Positions 50,325-58,400 of a stretch of 64,000 nt of DNA are shown one piece after another. Positions within the stretch are counted from its first letter, which is position 1; every line of letters begins with the position of its first letter. The stretch is taken from NCBI RefSeq assembly GCF_030580915.1, contig NZ_JAUQTA010000001.1, forward strand, positions 186,001-250,000. The letters are read 5' to 3'. The DNA comes from Nocardioides jiangxiensis (GTDB taxonomy: Bacteria > Actinomycetota > Actinomycetes > Propionibacteriales > Nocardioidaceae). A program made the translations under genes and the position numbers. The notes below the pieces were generated by a model. That model worked only from the letters and a program-made list of their open reading frames with translations. It searched no databases and had not been told where the DNA came from.

Positions 50325-51368
50325 GTGCGTGAACGAGACAGGTCCACCCTGGAAGAGCTGCGGTCCCGGACCCTCGACGTGCTGGTCGACGTCATCGGGC
50401 GCGGCGCGACGGTGGCGCTGCTCGACGCGCCCAACCAGCGCAACGTCGGCGACTCGATGATCTGGGCCGGCGAGGTCGCCTACTTCCGGCGGCTCGGCCT
50501 GAAGGTCGTCTACGTCGCCGACCTGCAGTCCTACGACACCGACGTGCTCCGCCGAACCCTTCCGGCCGACGGAGTGATCCTCCTCCACGGCGGAGGCAAC
50601 GTGGGCGACCTCTGGCGCGGCCACCAGAAGCACCGCGAGCAGGTCGCGCGCGACTTCCGCGACCGGAAGATCGTGCAGCTGCCGCAGTCGGTCTGGTTCT
50701 CGGAGGAGAAGTACGCCGCCAACGCGAACCGCATCCTCGGCGCGCACCCGGACTTCACGCTGCTCGTGCGCGACCGGGAGACGGAGGAGCGAGCCGCTGC
50801 CTGGCTGCCGGACGTCCCGCGGCGCTACTGCTGGGACATGGCCCTGGGCTGGGACCCGCGCCCGTCGCGGAAGCAGCACGGCGGGGCACCCGCTCTCGTC
50901 GTGGCCCGCACCGACCACGAGGGCGCCTCCGGACTCGGGACGGCCGACCTGGCGAGCGACCTGGGGGTGGCCGCCGACGTCCGCGACTGGACGAGCCCCG
51001 AGCTGGACACGCTCGGCTGGCGCCTGGCCCGCGCCGTGCCGCGGATCGCGAGGCGCTGGCCGGCGCTCAGGCGCTGGCACCTCTTCCAGGTGCTGCTGCG
51101 GGCGAGCTTCGGCTGGATCAACCGCGCCAACGTCCGCAGCGGCGTCCGCCTCTACGCCGGACGCCGCGTGGTCGTCGTCGACCGGCTGCACGCACACGTC
51201 CTCGCCGTCCTGATGGGGATCGACCACGTGATGCTCGACAACAGCTACCGCAAGCTCGGAGCGGTCTTCGACGACTACACCCACCGGTTCAGCACCGCGG
51301 CGTACGCGCACGACCGAACCGAAGCCATCGACCTCGCGCGCACCATCCTGAACCGACCGGAGAACTGA
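50325..51368 (+). CDS. Polysaccharide pyruvyl transferase family protein
   Basis: A 347-residue transferase-fold protein that would ketal-link pyruvate from PEP to a sugar of a surface polysaccharide. Signatures are NQRNVGDSMIWAGEVAYFRRLGLKVVYVA near 40-68, LLHGGGNVGDLW near 90, and the C-terminal RRVVVVDRLHAHVLAVLMGIDHVMLDNSYRKLG near 290-320. The DRLH and NSYRK segments are typical of the family. Starts with GTG at 50325 after a -10-like box. Its stop overlaps the next gene's ATG (TGATG). Divergent from recA. It is an accessory gene in this otherwise conserved neighbourhood. Confidence 0.88.
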   Translation: MRERDRSTLEELRSRTLDVLVDVIGRGATVALLDAPNQRNVGDSMIWAGEVAYFRRLGLKVVYVADLQSYDTDVLRRTLPADGVILLHGGGNVGDLWRGHQKHREQVARDFRDRKIVQLPQSVWFSEEKYAANANRILGAHPDFTLLVRDRETEERAAAWLPDVPRRYCWDMALGWDPRPSRKQHGGAPALVVARTDHEGASGLGTADLASDLGVAADVRDWTSPELDTLGWRLARAVPRIARRWPALRRWHLFQVLLRASFGWINRANVRSGVRLYAGRRVVVVDRLHAHVLAVLMGIDHVMLDNSYRKLGAVFDDYTHRFSTAAYAHDRTEAIDLARTILNRPEN

Positions 51369-52240
51369 TGCTGGCCTTCGTCACCTCCCTTCGTCACCCG
51401 CACAACTCGGCCGACTACGGACGCGTGGAGCAGCTGCTCCAGGAGACCCTCGGCTCGGTCACCGCGCAGACCTCCGACGACTACGTCGTGTACGTCGTCG
51501 GCAACCGGGCACCGGCCTTCACGCTGCCCGACCGGACCTTCTTCGTCCCGGTCGACTTCGCCCCACCGGTCGACGTGGCAGGTCCCCAGTTCGAGCTCGG
51601 CCCGTTCGTGCGCGACAAGGGCACGAAGATCGGGATCGGCCTCGCCGCAGCCCGTGAGCACCGCCCTGACCACGTCATGATCTTCGACGCGGACGACTAC
51701 GTGCACCACGACATCGCGGCGCTGTCGTCCTCCGACCCGGATGCGAACGGATGGCTCGTCGAGGAGGGCTACATCTACTCGCGGGCGCGCCAGGCCTACC
51801 AGGTGCAGAAGCGGTTCTTCGGCGTCTGCGGCACCAGCCACGTCGTCGCCTGGCGGGCCTACGACGTGCCGCAGGACCTCCCCCTCACCGCGACCCAGGA
51901 CGAGGTCGCCGAGGCGTACGGCGAGCGGCTGGGCGCCCTGCTCGGCGCCCACCGCAACAAGCGCATCTGGCTCTCCAAGCACGGCAACAAGCTGGACCCG
52001 ATGCCGTTCCGCGGCGCGGTCTACCAGGTCGACACCGGCGAGAACCACTCCGGCAAGGGCCTGCGCGGTGTGGCCCGCCCGCTCGGTCGCGAGCTCACGT
52101 CGACCTACGGCGTGCCGCGCCTCCGGTCGCGGGTGGCCGCCGCCGGGGCGGCGTGGGCGCCCTCCGAGCTGGTGTACAGCGCGAGGAAGCGCTCTGCAGA
52201 CCGCCGGGCCCGGGCTGGGAAGGCCGCCGCCTCCGCCTGA
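51368..52240 (+). CDS. Glycosyltransferase-like protein (GT-A fold)
   Basis: A 290-residue protein with a Rossmann-like start (LAFVTSLRHPHNSADYGRVEQLLQETLGSVTAQTS) and the metal/nucleotide-sugar pattern HVMIFDADDYVHHDIA near residue 102-117. The C-terminal basic tail is long (RKRSADRRARAGK). The DxDD segment fits a GT-A enzyme. No acceptor can be named. It is translationally coupled to the pyruvyl transferase, and together they probably decorate a cell-surface glycan. Confidence 0.78.
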   Translation: MLAFVTSLRHPHNSADYGRVEQLLQETLGSVTAQTSDDYVVYVVGNRAPAFTLPDRTFFVPVDFAPPVDVAGPQFELGPFVRDKGTKIGIGLAAAREHRPDHVMIFDADDYVHHDIAALSSSDPDANGWLVEEGYIYSRARQAYQVQKRFFGVCGTSHVVAWRAYDVPQDLPLTATQDEVAEAYGERLGALLGAHRNKRIWLSKHGNKLDPMPFRGAVYQVDTGENHSGKGLRGVARPLGRELTSTYGVPRLRSRVAAAGAAWAPSELVYSARKRSADRRARAGKAAASA

Positions 52241-52286
52241 TCCGGAGGACCGCCGGCGACGTGGAGCCGTGTGCCACGATCGGCCC

Positions 52287-52766
52287 ATGGCGACGACAGG
52301 CAGGGACCAGCACTGGCTCGAGCGAGCGGTGGAGCTGGCGACCGCCAACGTCGCCGACGGCGGCGGGCCGTTCGGCGCCGTCCTGGTCCGTGACGACGTC
52401 GAGGTCGCGAGGGGCCAGAACCGGGTGACGCGGGACCACGACCCCACGGCGCACGCCGAGGTGGTCGCGATCCGCAGCGCGTGCGCCGTGCTCGCGACCC
52501 ACGTCCTGACCGGCCTGACCCTGTACAGCTCCTGCGAGCCGTGCCCGCTCTGCCTCACCGCCAGCCTCTGGGCCCGCCTCGACCGCGTCGTGTACGCCGC
52601 GGACCGGACCGACGCCGCCGGCGCCGGGTTCGACGACCGGGTCTTCTACGAGCTGCTCGACCAGCCGAGGAGCACCTGGCCCACCCCCGTGGAGCGGCTG
52701 GAGGTCGTGGGCCACGAGGCCCCGTTCTCGGCGTGGCTCGCCCACGCGGCGCGCATCCGCTACTGA
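52287..52766 (+). CDS. Nucleoside/guanine deaminase (CDA superfamily)
   Basis: A 159-residue zinc deaminase. The zinc site is HAEVVAIRSAC near residues 57-67 (His and catalytic Glu) and SCEPCPLC near 86-93 (two Cys). The GGGPFGAVLVRD N-terminus and the C-terminal region fit guanine deaminase or a general nucleobase deaminase; tRNA adenosine deaminase (TadA) is less likely because the motif PCPLC replaces PC.MC and length differs. The ATG at 52287 follows a 46-base gap from the glycosyltransferase. Confidence 0.85.
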   Translation: MATTGRDQHWLERAVELATANVADGGGPFGAVLVRDDVEVARGQNRVTRDHDPTAHAEVVAIRSACAVLATHVLTGLTLYSSCEPCPLCLTASLWARLDRVVYAADRTDAAGAGFDDRVFYELLDQPRSTWPTPVERLEVVGHEAPFSAWLAHAARIRY

Positions 52767-52815
52767 GCGCAACCCGGCTCGGGGCCCTCCACGGACGCTC
52801 CGGGGAGGGCCACCG

Positions 52816-54075
52816 TCACGGGCGCGAGCCGGACCGGCCGGCGACCACGCCCACGCCGAGTACCACCGCCCCCAGCGCTGCGGCGAGCGCGTTGAGCCAG
52901 CCGTAGCCCAAGGCGCCGACGACCACTCCGGAGAGTCCCCCGGCGACACCGGCGGAGAGGCCCATGACCAGGTCGGACGCGCCCTGCACGTCGGTGCGGG
53001 CGGCCAGCGGCGTCCGGTCGGTCAGCAGGGTGGACCCGGCGATGGTCACGAACGACCACCCGATGCCGAGCACGAAGAGACCCGCGAAGACCTGCCACGA
53101 GCTGCCCTGGGGCGAGAGCCCCGCCAGGGTGACCGCGACGAGGAGCACCGCACCGCCCAGCACGATCATCCGTGGACGGCCCATCCGGTCGGTGAGCCAT
53201 CCGACGACCGGCGCGAAGGCGAACATGCCCAGGACGTGCACGCTGATCACGAGGCCGATCACGTGCAGGTGCGCGCCCCCGTGCTGCATGTGCAGAGGCG
53301 TCATCACCATGACGCCCACCATGACGGCGTGGGCCGCTGCCACGGCTGCCATCGCGCACGCGACGAGGGGCTCGTCGCGCATGACCGCCAGCGCTCCGAC
53401 CATGACGCCGCCGGGTCCGGGACGCCGAGGCACGCTCTCGCCCGCGACCTGCCTGGCGACGACGAGGGGGTCCGGGCGCAGCCGCACGGCGACGACCACC
53501 GCTGCCACCGCCATGCCGACGGCCCCGACGAGGAACGGGCCGGTCAGCGGCGGCAGACCGAGCCGGTCCGCCAAAGCAGCCGACGGCTCCGCGAGGTTCG
53601 GCCCCAGGACGGCGCCCACCGTGGTCGCCCAGACGACCAGCGAGAGGTCCCGCGCGCGGGTCTCCGGGTCGGCGAGGTCGGTCGCCGCATACCGTGCCGA
53701 CGAGTTCGCAGCGGTCATCGACCCCACGAGGAACGTGCCGAGCAGCAGCAGGGGCATCGAGCCCACCGCACCTGCGACGACACAGAGCAGGGAACCGACG
53801 GTGGCGAAGCAGATGCCCGCCAGCAGACCCACCCGGCGACCCCGCGTGGCCATGACCGACGCCAGGGTCCACGACGCCACCGCGGCACCGAGCACCTGGC
53901 TGGTCTGGGCCAGGCCGGCGAGGCTGTCAGAGCCGCTGAGGTCACGCGCGAGCAGGGAGGCGGTCGCCAGCGCGATCGTGATGCCGAGCGCGCCTACGGC
54001 CTGCGTGGCCACCAGGCTGCGGACCGTGCGCCGCTGCAGGGCGACCGTGTCCACCCTCTCCGAGGCGAGACTCAT
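52816..54075 (-). CDS. Major facilitator superfamily transporter
   Basis: A 419-residue membrane protein with 12 predicted helices, an early helix QAVGALGITIALATASLLARDL, and a central loop (RLRPDPLVVARQVAGESVPRRP). The mid segment PVVGWLTDRMGRPRMIVLGG matches the MFS loop 8-9 signature. No substrate can be predicted. The ATG at 54075 is chosen because the longer frame upstream runs into the DUF3046 coding sequence. It lies between the deaminase gene (convergent) and DUF3046. Confidence 0.87.
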   Translation of the reverse strand: MSLASERVDTVALQRRTVRSLVATQAVGALGITIALATASLLARDLSGSDSLAGLAQTSQVLGAAVASWTLASVMATRGRRVGLLAGICFATVGSLLCVVAGAVGSMPLLLLGTFLVGSMTAANSSARYAATDLADPETRARDLSLVVWATTVGAVLGPNLAEPSAALADRLGLPPLTGPFLVGAVGMAVAAVVVAVRLRPDPLVVARQVAGESVPRRPGPGGVMVGALAVMRDEPLVACAMAAVAAAHAVMVGVMVMTPLHMQHGGAHLHVIGLVISVHVLGMFAFAPVVGWLTDRMGRPRMIVLGGAVLLVAVTLAGLSPQGSSWQVFAGLFVLGIGWSFVTIAGSTLLTDRTPLAARTDVQGASDLVMGLSAGVAGGLSGVVVGALGYGWLNALAAALGAVVLGVGVVAGRSGSRP

Positions 54076-54094
54076 CGCGCGCTGCTCGGGAGGC

Positions 54095-54292
54095 TCACCG
54101 GTCGCGCTCGGGCAGGTCGAGCACGGCGTGCACGGCCCGCCAGACGGCCTTGGGGCTCTCACCGGCCGCGAGCGCTTCGTCGACCGTGCGTCCCTCCAGG
54201 CTGCCGATGACGGTGCTGCCGGCCCAGTAGCGGGCATAGCCCTCGTCGCGCAGCGCCGCCGTCATCCGCTCCCAGAACTCGCTGTGCCGCAT
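54095..54292 (-). CDS. DUF3046 family protein
   Basis: A 65-residue helical protein, MRHSEFWERMTAALRDEGYARYWAGSTVIGSLEGRTVDEALAAG, the hallmark of DUF3046. These genes usually lie immediately beside recA in actinobacteria. Here it is about 4 kb away with four genes between. The ATG at 54292 overlaps the stop of the DinB-like gene by one base (TGATG), so the two are coupled. Function is unknown. Confidence 0.9.
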   Translation of the reverse strand: MRHSEFWERMTAALRDEGYARYWAGSTVIGSLEGRTVDEALAAGESPKAVWRAVHAVLDLPERDR

Positions 54293-54819
54293 CAGCCGTG
54301 CACGTCGTCGAGGTGGTGGACGTCGTCGTGCAGGTGGTAGCGCCCGATCGTGTCGACCGTGAACACCGAGCCGTTGCTGCGCGTGCCCGGACGTGACCAC
54401 TGGTCACCGTGGACGCCGTCGTAGATCGAGGCGACGTGGGCGGCTGCCTCGACGAGCTCGGCGGCGACGACGGCGGGGTCCTGCTCGGCGTAGCGCTCCT
54501 CGACCGCGGTGGCGTCCTGGTCCCAGTTCGGGAAGCGCGGGTTGTCCGTCTCGAGCATGAGCACGAGCCGCTCGGCGAAGATCCGGTGCACGTCGCGCAC
54601 GTGGCAGGCGTACTCCAGCGGCGACCACGTGCGCTCTGCGGGCCTCTCGACGGCGTCGCGGCGCTCGAGGACCTGCACCCAGCGCTCGGCGTTGATCCGC
54701 ACCATCTCGCCGAACTCGGTCGCCTCGAGGGTGTCGGCGGCGAAGCCGCACTCGGGGCACGGGCGACTCAGGACCCAGGTCCAGTCCTTGTCGTCGGGGA
54801 TCGGCTGCAGCGTCGACAT
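54292..54819 (-). CDS. DinB superfamily protein with N-terminal zinc-ribbon-like segment
   Basis: A 175-residue DinB/MDMPI-like four-helix protein. The metal-ligand candidates are the histidines in LEYACHVRDVHRIF near residue 75 and GRYHLHDDVHHLDDVHG at the C-terminus. Before the bundle, RPCPECGFAADTLE shows a CxxC. Members act as thiol-dependent metal enzymes (mycothiol or bacillithiol transferases) or are of unknown role. The start at 54819 (MSTLQPIPDD) is favoured over an in-frame ATG nine bases upstream. It is followed by DUF3046 with overlap. Confidence 0.8.
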   Translation of the reverse strand: MSTLQPIPDDKDWTWVLSRPCPECGFAADTLEATEFGEMVRINAERWVQVLERRDAVERPAERTWSPLEYACHVRDVHRIFAERLVLMLETDNPRFPNWDQDATAVEERYAEQDPAVVAAELVEAAAHVASIYDGVHGDQWSRPGTRSNGSVFTVDTIGRYHLHDDVHHLDDVHG

Positions 54820-54889
54820 GCGCCACATTGAACCAGCCGGCACCCTCCACGTCGTCTGAGTTCCTGCCAGACATGACAGCATCCCTGCC

Positions 54890-55468
54890 ATGCGCCCCTC
54901 CGTCGTACGCCGCCCCGCCGCCGCGTCGTTCCTCGCCGCGCTCGCCGCCCTCGCGGGCCTCACCGCGTGTGGTGGCCGGCCGGCTGCCGCTCCCGCCCCG
55001 GTGGAGACCGCCCCCAACGGCGCGGTCTTCAACGCCGCCGACGCCGCGTTCGCTCGCGACCTGCTCCGGCAGCGCGCCGAGGAGTTCGCCCTGATCGACC
55101 TCACCGTCGGACGCCGGCTGGACCCGGAGCTCACGGCATTCCTCGACCGGGCCCGCGAGGCCCGGGCCGCCGAGGTCGACACCACCACGACCTGGCTGAC
55201 CGACTGGGGCAAGGACGTGCCGAGCACGGTCCGGGACCACGCCGCCGGTCACGCGGGGGTGCACGCCTTCCCGGAGGTCGAGAAGGCCTCCGACGCCGAC
55301 TTCCAGGAGCGCTGGATCGCGACCTTCCTCGACGAGCTCCGCGACAGCGGCCGCATCGCGGCCGCCGAGGCCACGCATGGCGCCAACGCCGACGCCCGGG
55401 ACCTTGCAGCCTCGGTCCGGGACACCAACGAGGAGGAGTCCCACGCCCTCGAGGAGCTCCTCGCCTGA
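54890..55468 (+). CDS. DUF305-like lipoprotein
   Basis: A 192-residue secreted lipoprotein. A signal peptide with lipobox LTAC (cysteine at about residue 27) is followed by a Pro/Ala linker. The mature helical domain has the DUF305 layout (DAAFARDLLRQRAEEFALI, RRLDPELTAFLDRAREARAAEV, TTTWLTDWGK). The paired His of the usual metal site (HHxxAV) is replaced by R and E, so metal binding may be lost. A lone GHAGVH segment near 120 could still bind a metal. It is anchored outside the membrane. Located just before lhr. Confidence 0.72.
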   Translation: MRPSVVRRPAAASFLAALAALAGLTACGGRPAAAPAPVETAPNGAVFNAADAAFARDLLRQRAEEFALIDLTVGRRLDPELTAFLDRAREARAAEVDTTTTWLTDWGKDVPSTVRDHAAGHAGVHAFPEVEKASDADFQERWIATFLDELRDSGRIAAAEATHGANADARDLAASVRDTNEEESHALEELLA

Positions 55469-55470
55469 CG

Positions 55471-55493
55471 TTGTCGGTGGCGTCGGCGAGGAT
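55471..55493 (+). promoter_or_regulatory. PafBC/ClpR-type promoter of lhr
   Basis: TTGTCGGTG (55471-55479), exactly 8 bases, then GAGGAT (55488-55493), six bases before the GTG at 55500. It matches the RecA-NDp motif, except that the -10 starts with G. It starts just after the DUF305 stop. Confidence 0.65.
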
Positions 55494-55499
55494 GGTTCC

Positions 55500-58400
55500 G
55501 TGGCTGATCCCCTGGAGCGTTTCGGTGAGGCGACGCGGACGTGGTTCCGCGCCGCCTTCGCTGCGCCCACGCCTGCACAGGTGGGGGCGTGGGCCGCGAT
55601 CGCGGCCGGGCGCCACGCGCTCGTCGTCGCGCCCACCGGCTCCGGCAAGACGCTGTCGGCGTTCCTCGCCGGGGTCGACCGCCTCCTGACCGACGAGCCG
55701 CCGGAGGACCCACGGCGACGCTGCCGTGTCCTGTACGTCTCCCCGCTCAAGGCCCTCGCCGTCGACGTCGAGCGCAACCTGCGCGCACCGCTGACCGGCA
55801 TCCGGCACACCGCCGACCGACTCGGCCTCCCGGTCGCCGACGTACGGGTCGGCGTGCGCTCCGGCGACACCCCTGCCGCCGAGCGGCGCAAGCTGGCGAC
55901 CGCACCGCCGGACATCATGATCACGACGCCGGAGTCGCTCTTCCTCATGCTCACCTCCGGAGCGCGCGAGGCGCTGCGGGGCGTGCAGACGGTGATCGTC
56001 GACGAGGTCCACGCCGTGGCCGGCACCAAGCGCGGTGCCCATCTCGCGCTGACCCTCGAGCGGCTCGACGCCCTGCTGGAGCGGCCGGCGCAGCGGATCG
56101 GCCTCTCCGCGACCGTGCGCCCCCTGGAGGAGGTAGCCCGCTTCCTCGGCGGCGCTGCTCCCGTCGAGATCGTGGCGCCGCCCTCGACGAAGGAGTGGGA
56201 CCTCCGGGTCGTCGTCCCGGTCGAGGACATGACCAGCCCCGGCGACTACGACGAGGAGAGCGAGGACCCGGCCCGGTCCGGCTCCCTGTGGCCCCATGTC
56301 GAGGAGAGCGTCGTCGACCTCATCGAGCAGCATCGCTCGACGATCGTCTTCGCCAACTCCCGCCGCCTCGCCGAGCGGCTGACCGCCCGTTTCAACGAGA
56401 TCGCCACCGAGCGGTCAGGGCTCGCCGTCGACCGTGCGGTCGCGTCCCCCGCCGCGGTGATCGCCCAGTCCGGCACGTCGTACGCCCCGGAGACCGTCAT
56501 CGCCAAGGCCCACCACGGCTCGGTGTCGAAGGAGCAGCGCGCGCTCATCGAGGACGACCTCAAGCGCGGCCGCCTCCCCTGCGTCGTGGCCACCTCCTCC
56601 CTCGAGCTCGGCATCGACATGGGCGACGTCGACCTGGTCGTGCAGATCGAGTCGCCGCCCTCGGTGGCGTCCGCCCTCCAGCGCGTCGGCCGGGCCGGCC
56701 ACCAGGTCGGCGAGGTCTCGCGCGGAGTCCTCTACCCCAAGCACCGTGGTGACCTCGCCCAGACGGCGGTCGCCGTCGAACGGATGCGTGCCGGCGCCAT
56801 CGAGTCGCTGCGCGTCCCCTCCAACCCGCTCGACGTCCTGGCCCAGCAGGTGGTCGCGATGACCGCGCTCGATGCGTGGCACGTCGACGAGCTCTACGAG
56901 CTGGCGCGGCGGTCGGCGCCCTACGCACACCTCCCGCGAGCGGCGTTCGACACCACCCTCGACCTGCTCGCGGGGCGCTACCCCTCCGACGAGTTCGCCG
57001 AGCTGCGTCCGCGCGTCGTGTGGGACCGCGTGACCGGCCAGGTCACCGGTCGCCCCGGTGCGCAGCGGCTCGCGGTGACCAGCGGCGGCACCATCCCCGA
57101 TCGAGGACTGTTCGGCGTCTTCCTGGTCGGCTCGGAGGCCGGGAGCGGGGGCGGCAAGCGCGTCGGCGAGCTCGACGAGGAGATGGTCTACGAGTCGCGC
57201 GTCGGTGACGTCTTCGCCCTCGGTGCGACCAGCTGGCGCATCGAGGACATCACCCACGACCGGGTGCTCGTGACGCCGGCACCCGGCGTGCCCGGCCGCC
57301 TCCCGTTCTGGAAGGGGGACACTCTCGGGCGCCCCGCGGAGCTGGGCGAGGCGGTCGGCGCACTCGGCCGGGAGCTCGCCGCGCTTCCACAGGAACTGGC
57401 CGTCGCGCGCGCGAAGGAGGCCGGGCTCGACGAGTGGGCGGCAGCCAACCTCGCCGGGTACGTCGCCGAGCAGGCCGACGCCACGCGCATCGTGCCCAGT
57501 GACCGGTCGATCGTCGTGGAGAGGTGTCGTGACGAGCTCGGCGACTGGCGCCTGGTCGTCCACTCGCCCTACGGCACGCCCGTCCACGCCCCCTGGGCCC
57601 TGGCCATCAACGCGCGGCTGCGCGAGCGCTACGGCGTGGAGGCCTCCGCGGTGGCCTCCGACGACGGCATCGTGCTGCGGGTCCCGGACACCTCGGCGGA
57701 GCCGCCGGGTGGCGACATCGTCGTCTTCGAGCCGGGCGAGATCGAGGAGATCGTGACCGCCGAGGTCGGCGGTTCGGCACTCTTCGCCTCCCGCTTCCGC
57801 GAGTGCGCCGCGCGGGCCCTCCTGCTCCCCCGCCGCGACCCGGGCAAGAGGTCGCCGCTCTGGCAGCAGCGCCAACGCTCTGCGCAGCTGCTCGAGGTCG
57901 CGGCGAAGTACCCGTCGTTCCCGATCGTGCTGGAGGCGGTCAGGGAGGTGCTTCAGGACGTCTACGACCTGCCTGGCCTCGTGGGCCTGCTGACCCGGAT
58001 CGACCGGCGCGAGGTGCAGGTCGTCGACGTCGACACCCCGATGCCGTCCCCCTACGCCCGCTCGCTGCTCTTCGGCTACGTCGCGCAGTTCGTCTACGAG
58101 GGCGACTCCCCCATCGCCGAACGCCGGGCCGCCGCCCTCCAGCTCGACCAGGGGCTGCTGGCCGAGCTCCTGGGGCGTGCCGAGCTCCGCGAGCTGCTTG
58201 ACCCGGTCGTGCTCGCCGAGACCGAGGCGGAGCTGCAGCGCCTCGTCGAGGACCGCAGGGCGCGCGATGCCGAGGGCGTGGCCGACCTGCTGCGGCTGCT
58301 CGGCCCCCTCTCGGCTGCAGAGGTCGGGGCCCGCTACCGGGGCGTGGACGCACAGGCCGACCTGGCCACGCTCGCCGCTGCTCGACGGGCCGCCGTGCTA

